NCBI RefSeq assembly: GCF_013285155.1
Contig: NZ_JABTEL010000003.1
Location: 62,001-126,000 of the forward strand
Source: Winogradskyella undariae
GTDB taxonomy: Bacteria; Bacteroidota; Bacteroidia; Flavobacteriales; Flavobacteriaceae
Length of the DNA: 64,000 nucleotides
Reading direction: 5' to 3'
The notes beneath the pieces are model-generated. The model was not told the DNA's origin. It did not search any database and worked only from the letters and a program-made list of their open reading frames with translations. Position numbers and translations under genes: made by a program. Positions 1 to 9,060 of this stretch are shown one piece after another (position 1 is the first letter of the stretch; every line of letters begins with the position of its first letter).

Positions 1-267
1 GATGAAGCTGTTATTTATAAGTTAGCAAACGAAGGTTTTAATCTTTACATTGCTAAAGATGATACTGCAGAAGGTGGATTTGAACATTCGGGAAATTTTG
101 CATTAATTGATAAAGAAGGATTTATAAGATCTAGAGTTGATGATTTCGGAAACCCAAAGATTTTTTATAATGGATTAATTTCAGAAGCTATTGGTATAGA
201 TGATGATGGTATTACTCAAGAAATCACTATCTTAAAAGAAGATATTGCTAAATTACTGAAAGAGTAA
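1..267 (+). CDS. SCO family copper/thioredoxin-like protein, 3' end only
   Basis: Only the last 88 codons are present; the start lies before the window. The fragment has the end of a thioredoxin fold with an EHSGNFALIDKEG stretch, where the His matches the conserved copper-ligand His of the SCO1/SenC family, followed by the typical short C-terminal strand and helix. SCO proteins carry copper to the CuA site of cytochrome c oxidase on the outer face of the inner membrane. The following DUF420 gene fits an oxidase assembly cluster. The call rests on a partial sequence, so another thioredoxin-fold protein is possible. Confidence 0.72.
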   Translation, partial: DEAVIYKLANEGFNLYIAKDDTAEGGFEHSGNFALIDKEGFIRSRVDDFGNPKIFYNGLISEAIGIDDDGITQEITILKEDIAKLLKE

Positions 268-313
268 TATGCCTCACTTATTATTTTAACTAGCTGTAGA
301 AGCTACAATACCT

Positions 314-865
314 ATGGATATGGATACAATTGATACTGAAAAAGCTAAGAAATACAATAAGTGGATTATTGTGCTGTCTATAATCATTCCTGTTGTAGTA
401 GCTATTTTATCTCGAGTTAAACTACAAGACTTGGGTTTTGATGTAGCACCGTTAACATTTTTACCTCCAATTTATGCTACCATTAATGGGTTTACTGCAT
501 TACTTCTAATTAGTGCATTTGTTGCTATTAGAAAAAAGAATGTAGTACTTCACGAAAGCTTAATGACTACTGCTGTTTGGACATCTGTTGTGTTTCTTGT
601 AATGTATGTTGCATATCATATGACAAGTGATTCTACACCTTTTGGAGGAGAAGGAACTATTAAATACATCTACTATTTTATCTTAATTACACATATCATT
701 TTATGTATTGTAATTATTCCGTTTGTGCTTATCACTTACGTAAGAGGAATTACTAATGATAGAGCACGCCATAGAAAAATAGCAAAAATCACATTTCCTA
801 TGTGGTTGTATGTTGCAATAACGGGAGTTATTGTGTATCTTATGATCTCACCTTATTACATTTAA
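314..865 (+). CDS. DUF420 family membrane protein
   Basis: A protein of 183 residues with four to five hydrophobic segments (about residues 18-37, 55-72, 84-102, 122-145 and 160-180) and the pattern of the DUF420/YozB family, including a His-rich loop after the third segment (AYHMTSDSTPFGG). Members sit next to cytochrome c oxidase assembly genes and are thought to help heme-copper oxidase biogenesis; a catalytic role is not established. The gene lies 46 bases after the SCO gene on the same strand, probably in one transcript. The start at MDMDTID is the first in-frame ATG. Confidence 0.8.
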   Translation: MDMDTIDTEKAKKYNKWIIVLSIIIPVVVAILSRVKLQDLGFDVAPLTFLPPIYATINGFTALLLISAFVAIRKKNVVLHESLMTTAVWTSVVFLVMYVAYHMTSDSTPFGGEGTIKYIYYFILITHIILCIVIIPFVLITYVRGITNDRARHRKIAKITFPMWLYVAITGVIVYLMISPYYI

Positions 866-867
866 TT

Positions 868-1101
868 ATGAAACGTAAAATCGGTTTATCACTTATTGCA
901 TTTTTTTTCTTTATCTCTACTAATGCTCAATGCGCCATGTGTAGAGCTGTTTTAGAAAGTGGAGAAGATCAATCTGCAGCAGAAGGTATAAATGATGGTA
1001 TCGTTTTTTTAATGGCAGTACCTTATATTTTGGTAGCTACTATAGGTTTTATTATTTATCGAAAATATAATAAGACAGATAATTCAGAAAATATAGATTA
1101 A
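868..1101 (+). CDS. small exported CxxC membrane protein
   Basis: Begins at ATG 868, two bases after the DUF420 stop. An earlier in-frame ATG at 802 would run 64 bases into the DUF420 gene and lacks a signal peptide. The 77-residue product has a signal peptide ending near NAQ, a CAMC motif just after it, and one transmembrane helix (about residues 45-65). Small proteins of this pattern follow DUF420 genes in flavobacterial oxidase clusters, so a thiol or metal role in oxidase maturation is possible, but I know no function for it. Confidence 0.65.
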   Translation: MKRKIGLSLIAFFFFISTNAQCAMCRAVLESGEDQSAAEGINDGIVFLMAVPYILVATIGFIIYRKYNKTDNSENID

Positions 1102-1261
1102 TATCTGTAACATTATTTAAAGATATTCGTCTTATGTATAACTAATCATTTCATTCATATCTACATATAGGTGTAATTTAATGTTTATTTGGTGTTCATA
1201 ATTTGTAGGTGTAAAACTTTTCAAGTTATAAAATAATTGTATCCGCTAACCTAACTACATT

Positions 1262-1963
1262 ATGATTCAAATAAAGGATTTGCACAAGTCTTACCATATG
1301 GGAAGTAATTCACTTCACGTATTAAAAGGTATTAATTTTGATGTTAAAGAAGGAGAACTTGTATCTATCATGGGCTCTTCTGGTTCAGGTAAATCTACAT
1401 TGCTTAATATTCTTGGAATGCTAGACGAAGCAGATGAAGGACAATACATATTAGATAATGTTCCGATTAAGAATCTTAATGAAAAAATAGCCGCCAAATA
1501 TAGAAATGAATTTCTCGGATTCATTTTTCAATCCTTCAACCTTATCAATTACAAAAGTGCTTTAGATAACGTTTCTATGCCTTTATATTACAAAGGTGTA
1601 AAACGTAAAGAACGAACTGAACGCGCTATGCATTATCTCGAAAAAGTAGGTTTAGCACAATGGTCTCATCATTTACCAAGCGAACTTTCTGGAGGTCAAA
1701 AACAGCGTGTTGCCATAGCAAGAGCATTAGCAAGTGATCCTAAAGTATTATTAGCAGATGAGCCAACAGGGGCATTAGATACCAAAACATCTTACGAGGT
1801 TATGGAGCTTATACAAGGGATTAATGACGAAGGAAAAACGATTTTAATCGTGACTCACGAAGATGATATTGCACACATGACTAAGCGTATCGTTAATCTT
1901 AAAGATGGTTTAATTATAGATGATAGTCCAGTAGAACAAATAAGAGCTTCTGCACATGTTTGA
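1262..1963 (+). CDS. MacB/LolD-type ABC transporter ATPase
   Basis: ATP-binding subunit of 233 residues. Walker A GSSGSGKST is at residues 38-46, the Q-loop Gln near 90, signature LSGGQ at 142-146, Walker B VLLADE at 162-167 and the switch His near 199. The LADEPTGALD variant is typical of the MacB/LolD/FtsE group that pairs with FtsX-fold permeases. It is first in a run of six same-strand genes and overlaps the first permease by 8 bases, so translation is probably coupled. It should power a tripartite efflux or lipoprotein-handling mechanotransporter. The substrate cannot be read from sequence. Confidence 0.93.
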   Translation: MIQIKDLHKSYHMGSNSLHVLKGINFDVKEGELVSIMGSSGSGKSTLLNILGMLDEADEGQYILDNVPIKNLNEKIAAKYRNEFLGFIFQSFNLINYKSALDNVSMPLYYKGVKRKERTERAMHYLEKVGLAQWSHHLPSELSGGQKQRVAIARALASDPKVLLADEPTGALDTKTSYEVMELIQGINDEGKTILIVTHEDDIAHMTKRIVNLKDGLIIDDSPVEQIRASAHV

Positions 1964-3200
1964 TTTAGAACGTTGGCAAGAAATATTTGAAACACTTAGT
2001 AAAAATAAATTAAGAACGTTTTTAACAGGTTTATCTGTAGCTTCTGGTATTTTTATTTTGGTAATTCTTCTAGGGTTTAGTGAAGGAATTTCTAATGGTG
2101 TAAAATCTCAATTTGAACAAGATGCAACAAATAAGATTTCTGTTTGGACTGGTGTAACCACTAAAAGTTATAAAGGTTTAAATCCAGGCCGTTATGTGCA
2201 ATTGAAAAATTCAAGCTTTGATGCTATTGATAATCAGTACGGTGATTATTTTGAATACAGAACTAAGGATTATATGATTTGGGGAGGAGCAGTTACTTTT
2301 AAAAATGAATCAGGTAATTACCGAGTTCGTGGAACCATGCCAGATAATCAATTTATAGAAAATGCAGATATTGGCTCAGGACGTTTTATAAATCAATCTG
2401 ATATCAATGAAAGCAAAAAAGTAGCTGTTATTGGAAACAAAGTAAAAACAGATATCTTTAAAGGTGAAGACCCAATCAATCAGAATATTCAGGTTTTCGG
2501 AATGAACTTTAAAGTAGTCGGTGTTTTTTATGACCCAGGTGGAGACCGAGAAGAAGGTCAAGTTTATATTCCGCTTTCTACAGCACAAAAAGTATTTAAT
2601 CAAGGTGAAAATATCAGAAATATGGCCTTTACCGTTAAGATGGCTGATAATTTTGATGAAGCTGTAAAAAGATCTAATGCTATAGCTTTAGGGGTTGAGC
2701 AAAAAATCAAAGAAATTCATACCGTAGCACCAGACGATTTAAGTGCTGTTAGGGTTAATAATACCTTAGAACAAGCAGAGAAAATTTATTCCTTAGTGGC
2801 AACGATACGTGCTGTGTTTTGGTTTGTTGGTATAGGTACAATTATTGCAGGTATTGTCGGTGTTGGTAATATTATGCTAATCATTGTAAAAGAACGCACT
2901 AAAGAAATAGGAATTAGAAAAGCTTTAGGTGCTTTACCGATGTCTATTGTTGGTATGATTTTACAAGAGGCTATTTTTGTAACTATGTTTTCTGGTTTAT
3001 TTGGGTTAATCCTAGGATTAGGTTTATTAGAACTCGTTGGACCACAAATTGAAAGTGATTTTATAAAATACCCACAAGTAGATTTTAATATCGCAATTAC
3101 TACAGTCTTTTTATTAGTATTTGCAGGTGCTATTGCAGGATTTATTCCTGCTTATAGAGCAGCCAAAATTAAACCAATTGTAGCACTTAGAGACGAATAA
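1956..3200 (+). CDS. MacB-like FtsX-family ABC permease (first of two)
   Basis: The 414-residue product has an N-terminal transmembrane helix (about 22-45), a large extracytoplasmic MacB periplasmic-core domain (about 50-245) and three C-terminal helices of the FtsX fold, with the conserved VKERTKEIGIRKALGA stretch after the second helix. It overlaps the ATPase gene and is separated by one base from a second permease with the same layout. The two start alike (DLERWQEIFETL and RDRWEEILEAL), so they are paralogues and likely form a heterodimer with the single ATPase. Confidence 0.92.
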   Translation: MFDLERWQEIFETLSKNKLRTFLTGLSVASGIFILVILLGFSEGISNGVKSQFEQDATNKISVWTGVTTKSYKGLNPGRYVQLKNSSFDAIDNQYGDYFEYRTKDYMIWGGAVTFKNESGNYRVRGTMPDNQFIENADIGSGRFINQSDINESKKVAVIGNKVKTDIFKGEDPINQNIQVFGMNFKVVGVFYDPGGDREEGQVYIPLSTAQKVFNQGENIRNMAFTVKMADNFDEAVKRSNAIALGVEQKIKEIHTVAPDDLSAVRVNNTLEQAEKIYSLVATIRAVFWFVGIGTIIAGIVGVGNIMLIIVKERTKEIGIRKALGALPMSIVGMILQEAIFVTMFSGLFGLILGLGLLELVGPQIESDFIKYPQVDFNIAITTVFLLVFAGAIAGFIPAYRAAKIKPIVALRDE

Positions 3201-3201
3201 T

Positions 3202-4461
3202 ATGTTTAGTAGAGACCGTTGGGAAGAAATACTTGAAGCATTAAATGCTAATAAATTTAGAACGTTTTTAACAGCGTTCGGAGTCTTTTGGGGCATTACA
3301 ATTCTTGTATTATTATTGGCCATGACTAATGGGCTAAAAAATGGAGTCATGTCAGATTTTGGTGATTTTGCTACCAACTCTATGTTTATGTGGACCCAAA
3401 GTACATCTAAACCCTACAAAGGACTGCCCAAAGGACGTAGTTTTAGTTATAAAATAGATGATGTTGCAGCGATTAAAGCTCAAATTCCAAATTTAAAATA
3501 TGTATCACCACGAAACCAATTAGGTGGTTTTAATGGTGCTAACAATGTGACAAGAGGGACTAAAACAGGAGCTTTTGAAATCTATGGTGATTATCCAGAA
3601 TATATTAATCAGCAACCTTTAGATATTCTTCAAGGACGTTTTATTAGTTATTCAGATATTAATGCCAAGCGTAAAATATGTGTTATAGGAACAGGTGTAG
3701 TTAATGGACTTTACGATAAAGGAGAAGAAATTTTAGGAACTTACGTTAAAGTAAATGGCGTTAATTTTTTGGTTGTAGGTACTTTTAAAATGAGTAATAG
3801 TCAAGGAGATGAAGAGCAAGATGCAAGTACCATTTATATACCTTTTACCACATTTGGTCAAGCTTTTAATAGAGGAGAAAATGTAGGTTGGATGGCTGTA
3901 ACAGCTGTAGATGGTGTTACTATTACCTCTTTAAAGCAACAAGTGTTTAATTTAATGAAATCTAGGCATAAAGTAGACCCAACAGATGATCGTGCTATCG
4001 GACATTTTGATCTGTCCGAGCAATTTGAACGCGTTAGTGGTTTGTTTTCAATATTATCTTTTGTTGGGTATTTTGTTGGAGCTTTAGTGTTAATGTCTGG
4101 CATTATTGGTATCAGTAATATTATGCTTATTGTAGTTAAAGAACGTACCAAAGAAATTGGAGTAAGACGTGCTTTAGGAGCAAGCCCATGGGCAATTAAA
4201 TCACAAATTTTACAAGAGAGTTTAATATTAACCATTCTATCTGGTATGGTTGGTATTTCATTTGCTGCATTTGTTATTTGGGTAATGAATACCATTTTAG
4301 ACAATGTAGGTCCTGTAGATAATTTTGCAAACCCAAGTGTTAGCATGCAAGTTATATTTACCGCTTTAATTATATTAATAGTTTCAGGTGTATTAGCCGG
4401 ATTAATTCCTGCAAATAGTGCCACAAAAATGAAACCTGTAGATGCCTTAAGAATAGACTAA
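3202..4461 (+). CDS. MacB-like FtsX-family ABC permease (second of two)
   Basis: Paralogue of the preceding gene, 419 residues, with one N-terminal helix, a MacB-core extracytoplasmic domain and three C-terminal helices carrying the VKERTKEIGVRRALGAS signature. It starts one base after the stop of its neighbour. The periplasmic domains have diverged more than the membrane parts. Together with the ATPase, the two adaptor proteins and TolC it forms a complete trans-envelope exporter. Function as half of a heterodimeric permease is inferred from gene order and similarity. Confidence 0.92.
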   Translation: MFSRDRWEEILEALNANKFRTFLTAFGVFWGITILVLLLAMTNGLKNGVMSDFGDFATNSMFMWTQSTSKPYKGLPKGRSFSYKIDDVAAIKAQIPNLKYVSPRNQLGGFNGANNVTRGTKTGAFEIYGDYPEYINQQPLDILQGRFISYSDINAKRKICVIGTGVVNGLYDKGEEILGTYVKVNGVNFLVVGTFKMSNSQGDEEQDASTIYIPFTTFGQAFNRGENVGWMAVTAVDGVTITSLKQQVFNLMKSRHKVDPTDDRAIGHFDLSEQFERVSGLFSILSFVGYFVGALVLMSGIIGISNIMLIVVKERTKEIGVRRALGASPWAIKSQILQESLILTILSGMVGISFAAFVIWVMNTILDNVGPVDNFANPSVSMQVIFTALIILIVSGVLAGLIPANSATKMKPVDALRID

Positions 4462-4480
4462 ATTTATACCAATCACAATC

Positions 4481-5638
4481 ATGAAAAGAACTAAAACTGT
4501 AATTATATTAATAGCAATTGTCGCTTTGTTCGGAATTTCACTATTCTATTTATGGCAGAAAAATCAAGAAAATCCTATTACTTATGCTTTAGAGTCGCCA
4601 ACGGAAGAAACGATTATTGTAAAAACTGTAGCAACAGGTAGTATTGTACCAAAAGAAGAAGTTTTAATTAAACCAAATATTTCAGGTGTTATTGAAGAAA
4701 TTTTTATTGAAGCAGGTGAGTATGTTAAACAAGGAGATCTTATTGCTCAAATTAAAGTGATTCCAAATGCATCAACTTTAACAAGTGCTAAGAATAGTAT
4801 TGCAACCAACCAAACAGCACTTCAAACAGCAAAAATAAATTTACAGACACAACAAGCTAATTACGATAGGCAGAAAGCATTGTTTAAAAAGGGTGTCATT
4901 TCAGCTAATGATTTTGAAGGCGTAAATAATTCATATTTACAAACAAAACAAAGTGTTGAGCAGGCTAGAATTAATGTGAATTCGGCCAATCAGAATTACG
5001 ATATCATTAAAACAGGAACAACTTCTGGTTTAGGAAACATAGCACAAACACAAGTAAGAGCAACAGTTTCTGGGATGGTTTTAGATGTGCCTGTAAAAGC
5101 AGGAAATCAAGTTATTGAAGCCAATAATTTTAATGAAGGAACATCAATAGCCTCTTTAGCTGATGTAAAGCAAATGATTTTTGAAGGTAAAGTAGATGAA
5201 AGCGAAGTCGGAAAAATAAAAGAAGGTTTACCACTAGAAATTACAGTTGGTGCCATAGAAAATAAGCAATTTGAAGCAGTTTTAGATTATATAGCACCAA
5301 AAGGTGTTGCAGAAAATGGAGCTGTTCAATTTGAAATAAAAGGAACTCTAAAAAAAATAGACTCAACATTTATTAGAGCGGGTTTAAGTGCAAATGCTTC
5401 AATTATTTTAAATAAAGCAGAGAAAGTTTTAGCTATTAAGGAGGCTTTAGTTCAATATGATGAGGAAACTAAAAAACCATTTGTTGAAGTTGCGATTGGT
5501 GATCAAAAATTTGAAAGAAAAGATTTAGAATTAGGTATTAGTGATGGTATTTTAGTTGAAGTTAAAAGTGGTATTTCTAAAACCGATAAAATAAAAGTTT
5601 GGAATCAATTACAGGGTGTTCCAGATTATGCGCAGTAA
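4481..5638 (+). CDS. efflux periplasmic adaptor (HlyD/MFP family), first copy
   Basis: Membrane-fusion protein of 385 residues: N-terminal anchor helix (5-24), first half of the biotinyl-lipoyl domain with VEEIFIEAGEYVKQGD near 70-85, an alpha-helical hairpin rich in Gln, Asn and Ala (about 95-175), second lipoyl half, then beta-barrel and membrane-proximal domains. Such adaptors link an inner-membrane ABC pump to TolC. This operon encodes a second adaptor after TolC, so a mixed ring or alternative partners are possible. Confidence 0.9.
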   Translation: MKRTKTVIILIAIVALFGISLFYLWQKNQENPITYALESPTEETIIVKTVATGSIVPKEEVLIKPNISGVIEEIFIEAGEYVKQGDLIAQIKVIPNASTLTSAKNSIATNQTALQTAKINLQTQQANYDRQKALFKKGVISANDFEGVNNSYLQTKQSVEQARINVNSANQNYDIIKTGTTSGLGNIAQTQVRATVSGMVLDVPVKAGNQVIEANNFNEGTSIASLADVKQMIFEGKVDESEVGKIKEGLPLEITVGAIENKQFEAVLDYIAPKGVAENGAVQFEIKGTLKKIDSTFIRAGLSANASIILNKAEKVLAIKEALVQYDEETKKPFVEVAIGDQKFERKDLELGISDGILVEVKSGISKTDKIKVWNQLQGVPDYAQ

Positions 5639-5690
5639 TATATTTAAATTAAGTGTAACATTTTAAGTCTTACATAGACCAATAGACATC

Positions 5691-7022
5691 ATGAAAAAAT
5701 CAATCATAATAGTATTACTTCTCTTTGGAGTATTAGCACAATCACAGAATAAGCAATGGACACTCAAAGAATGTGTCGATTATGCTTTAGAAAATAATAT
5801 TTCTGTAAAACAGAGTGAATTAGATATTCTAACATCAGAACTTAATAAAAGAGATGCTATTGGTAATTTTTTACCAACATTAAATGCGTCTTCAAGACTG
5901 AGTTGGAGTATTGGGTTAAATCAAGACCCTGTAACATTTAATGCTGTTAATTCAACAACTCGAACGTTAAGTGGAGGTATAAGTTCTTCTGTTGATATTT
6001 ATAGAGGACTGAGTAATGTAAACCAATTAAGACGTTCTAATCTTCAATTATTATCTAGTCAATATCAACTAGATAATATGAAAGATAATATTTCATTAAA
6101 CGTAGCAAATGCTTTTGTTCAAGTTTTATTTAATAAAGAACAGTTAAAAGTAGCTTTAGCTCAGCAAGAGGTAACAAAGCAAGATATTAATCGTACACAA
6201 GAATTAGTAGATGCGGGTTCATTACCTAGAGGTGATTTGTACGAAATCCAAGCTACATTAGCTTCTCAAGAACAACAAGTTGTTAATGCTGAGAATGCTA
6301 TTTTATTATCTAAAATTAGTTTAGCACAATTGCTTTTATTAAAAGATTATGAAAATTTTGATATCGAAGAGTTTAAGTACGATGTGCCATTAGCAAACAT
6401 TTTAAACGAAACACCAAGGTCTATTTTTGAAAAAGCAAGAGAAGCTCGTTATGATATTAAGATTGCTGAGAATAATAACGAAATAGCAGAGTATGATTTA
6501 AAAATTGCAAAAGCTAGTTTACAACCTTCTTTAACAGGTGGTTATAGTTTTAGTTCAAATTATTTTACTTCAGAATTATTTGATACACCTAATTTTGAAA
6601 ATCAAATATCTGATAATAAGAATCATAACTTCTTTTTGAGTTTGAATATTCCTATTTTTAATGGGTTTTCAGTAAAGAATAATGTAAAACGAAGTAAAGT
6701 TAGTTTAGAACTTAGCAAGTTTCAGTTAGAACAAACAGAGTTAGATTTAGAAACTAATGTATACCAATCTTTTAATGACGCTAAAGGAGCTTTGAAAGCT
6801 TATGAAGCTGCACAAAAAACATTAATAGCCAGACAAGAAGCTTTTAATTATTCTCAAGAACGATATACCGTTGGGTTATTAAATTCATTTGATTTTAATC
6901 AATCAAAAAACAATCTAGAATCCGCACAAAGTGAAGTGGTTAGAACTAAATACGATTATATATTTAAGTTAAAAGTATTGGAGTTTTATTTTGGAATACC
7001 AGTAACAGAATCAAAGTTATAA
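5691..7022 (+). CDS. TolC-family outer membrane efflux protein
   Basis: The 443-residue product has a signal peptide ending near AQSQ, then two outer-membrane efflux repeats with long helical hairpins and short barrel strands. It begins with the typical WTLKECVDYALENN helix and has the matching second-repeat features (RYTVGLLNSFDFNQS near 395-410). It would form the trimeric exit duct for the pump encoded by its neighbours. It lies between the two adaptor genes and ends 2 bases before the second one. Confidence 0.93.
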   Translation: MKKSIIIVLLLFGVLAQSQNKQWTLKECVDYALENNISVKQSELDILTSELNKRDAIGNFLPTLNASSRLSWSIGLNQDPVTFNAVNSTTRTLSGGISSSVDIYRGLSNVNQLRRSNLQLLSSQYQLDNMKDNISLNVANAFVQVLFNKEQLKVALAQQEVTKQDINRTQELVDAGSLPRGDLYEIQATLASQEQQVVNAENAILLSKISLAQLLLLKDYENFDIEEFKYDVPLANILNETPRSIFEKAREARYDIKIAENNNEIAEYDLKIAKASLQPSLTGGYSFSSNYFTSELFDTPNFENQISDNKNHNFFLSLNIPIFNGFSVKNNVKRSKVSLELSKFQLEQTELDLETNVYQSFNDAKGALKAYEAAQKTLIARQEAFNYSQERYTVGLLNSFDFNQSKNNLESAQSEVVRTKYDYIFKLKVLEFYFGIPVTESKL

Positions 7023-7024
7023 TT

Positions 7025-8314
7025 ATGAGTAAAACAGTAAAAATTATTATCGGAATTGTAATCATTGCACTTTTTGTTTTAGTAGCAGGTTCTAAAATGG
7101 GATGGTTTGGTGAAAAAAGTGATTTTAAAGAGGTAGTTCTTCAAGATGTAACTTTAAAAGATATTGTACAAACGGTATCTGCCACAGGTAAAATTCAGCC
7201 AGAGGTTGAGGTAAAGATTTCTTCAGAGGTTTCAGGTGAAATATTAGAACTACCTTTTAAAGAAGGGCAAGAAGTTAAGAAGGGTGATTTATTAGTCAAA
7301 GTAAACCCAGATTTAAGTCAGTCTGCATACAGTAGAAGTCAAGCATCTTATCAAAATGTAAGAGCGGGTATGGCACAAGCAGAAGCTAACTTAAAGCAAG
7401 CAAAAGCAGATTACGAAAGAAATAAAACGCTTTTTGATAGAGGTGTGATTTCAAAATCAGATTGGGACAGTTCTATTGCGGCTTATGAAACAGCAACTGC
7501 CGGAAAAAATTCAGCATATTATAATGTTCAGAGTGCAGCAGCAACAGTTAATGAAGCTAAAGACAATTTAAATAGAACTGCGATTTATGCGCCTATGACC
7601 GGGACTATTTCACTTTTAAGTGTAGAACTTGGTGAGCGTGTAGTTGGTACGCAACAAATGGCAGGTACAGAAATTCTTAGAGTAGCTAACTTAAAGAATA
7701 TGGAAGTAGAAGTTGATGTTAATGAAAATGATATTGTAAAAGTGAGTATTGGTGACTCAGCAATTGTTGAGGTTGATGCTTATTTAAAGAAGCAATTTAA
7801 AGGTATTGTTACCGCAATAGCTAATTCTGCAGAAGGAACTTTAACAGCAGATCAGGTTACTAATTTTAAAGTTAAGGTAAGAATTATTGAAGAGTCTTAT
7901 AAAGATTTAACAGAAGGTAAACCTGAAACATATTCACCATTTAGACCAGGTATGACAGCTACAGTTGATATTATTACAAAAACTAGAAAAGATGCAATTT
8001 CAGTACCAATTAGTGCTATTGTAATTAAAACAGATACAAGCTCAACAAAGAAGACTTATGTTAAATCTACAGAAATGACAGAGCGTAATTTAGGGCAAGA
8101 AGAACAGAAATTTGAATGTGTTTTTGTTAATGATAATGGTAAAGCTAAATTACGAGTGGTTACAACAGGTATTCAGGATGATACTAATATTGAAATTATT
8201 TCAGGATTGGCTGAAGATGATGAAATTATAACAGGACCTTATAGTATGGTTTCTAAAAATTTAAATCCAGGTGATTTAATTGCTGTTCCAAATAAAGAAA
8301 TGGAAGATAAATAG
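7025..8314 (+). CDS. efflux periplasmic adaptor (HlyD/MFP family), second copy
   Basis: A second membrane-fusion protein, 429 residues. It has an anchor helix (about 6-24), a lipoyl half with EILELPFKEGQEVKKGD, a long coiled-coil hairpin (about 100-190), a second lipoyl half (IYAPMTGTISLLSVELGERV), a beta-barrel and a membrane-proximal domain. It is longer than the first adaptor of the operon, notably in the loop around residue 290-310 and at the C-terminus. The start codon is two bases after the TolC stop. It closes the operon. Confidence 0.9.
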   Translation: MSKTVKIIIGIVIIALFVLVAGSKMGWFGEKSDFKEVVLQDVTLKDIVQTVSATGKIQPEVEVKISSEVSGEILELPFKEGQEVKKGDLLVKVNPDLSQSAYSRSQASYQNVRAGMAQAEANLKQAKADYERNKTLFDRGVISKSDWDSSIAAYETATAGKNSAYYNVQSAAATVNEAKDNLNRTAIYAPMTGTISLLSVELGERVVGTQQMAGTEILRVANLKNMEVEVDVNENDIVKVSIGDSAIVEVDAYLKKQFKGIVTAIANSAEGTLTADQVTNFKVKVRIIEESYKDLTEGKPETYSPFRPGMTATVDIITKTRKDAISVPISAIVIKTDTSSTKKTYVKSTEMTERNLGQEEQKFECVFVNDNGKAKLRVVTTGIQDDTNIEIISGLAEDDEIITGPYSMVSKNLNPGDLIAVPNKEMEDK

Positions 8315-8388
8315 GGGCAAATTCCTAAAGTTAAAGAATGTCATTTTTGATTAATATATTGTAGTTTTACCAAAAACAACAACAGCAT

Positions 8389-9060
8389 ATGGCATTAGTG
8401 CTAAATATAGAAACAGCAACAACAAATTGTTCAGTCTCTCTGTCTAAAGATGGGGAGACTTTAGTTTTAAAAGAAGATAACAGTCTTGGTTATTCTCATG
8501 CAGAAACTTTGCATCTTTTTATTGATGAGCTTTTTAAAATTTCAAAATTAAAACCATCAGAGATTGATGCTGTAGCCGTAAGTAAAGGTCCAGGATCTTA
8601 TACCGGTTTAAGGATTGGTGTATCTTCAGCTAAAGGTTTGTGTTTTGCTTTAGATAAGCCTCTAATTTCTATTTCTACTTTAGAAAGTTTAGCACATCAG
8701 GTTAAGGTCGAAGATGGTTTTATTGTACCGATGTTAGATGCCAGACGTATGGAAGTTTATTCTGCTATTTATAATTCAAAATTAGAATTACACAGAGCTA
8801 TAGAAGCAGAGATTCTTAACGAAGAAAGTTTTAGCACACTTCTAGAAAACAATAAAGTTTATTTTATAGGTAACGGTGTGGAAAAGACAAAAACTCTAAT
8901 TCAGCATCCTAATGCAATTTTTATAGAAGGGAAATTACCATCTGCAAATGAGATGTCGTTTTTGTCAGAAATGAAGCATGAAAAAAGCGACACCGAAGAT
9001 GTCGCTTATTTTGAACCCTATTATTTAAAGGATTTTGTAGCTTTAAAAAAGAAGGCTTAA
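8389..9060 (+). CDS. tsaB: tRNA threonylcarbamoyladenosine synthesis protein TsaB
   Basis: TsaB scaffold of the TsaB-TsaD-TsaE complex that makes the t6A modification at position 37 of ANN-decoding tRNAs. The 223-residue product has the ASKHA-fold start LNIETATTNCSVSLS and the diagnostic GPGSYTGLRIGVSSAKGL segment near residues 65-82, and it lacks the metal-binding His pair of TsaD, as expected. It converges on the mscS gene with a 4-base overlap, and its last codons contain a stem-loop that acts as a terminator on the opposite strand. Confidence 0.94.
   Translation: MALVLNIETATTNCSVSLSKDGETLVLKEDNSLGYSHAETLHLFIDELFKISKLKPSEIDAVAVSKGPGSYTGLRIGVSSAKGLCFALDKPLISISTLESLAHQVKVEDGFIVPMLDARRMEVYSAIYNSKLELHRAIEAEILNEESFSTLLENNKVYFIGNGVEKTKTLIQHPNAIFIEGKLPSANEMSFLSEMKHEKSDTEDVAYFEPYYLKDFVALKKKA
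8981..9007 (-). terminator. intrinsic terminator for mscS inside tsaB
   Basis: Read on the minus strand: an 8-bp perfect stem (AAGCGACA with TGTCGCTT) around a 7-base loop that contains a cTTCGg tetraloop, followed by a run of T. It begins about 50 bases past the mscS stop codon and lies wholly within tsaB codons. On the plus strand the stem is followed only by a weak T-rich stretch. Confidence 0.75.

Noticed and set aside
802..867. N-terminal extension of the small CxxC protein
   Set aside because: It overlaps the DUF420 gene and has no conserved content; ATG 868 gives a signal peptide directly.
1102..1261. Possible promoter before the efflux operon
   Set aside because: No TAnnTTTG with a suitable TTG is found, so I could not place an element.
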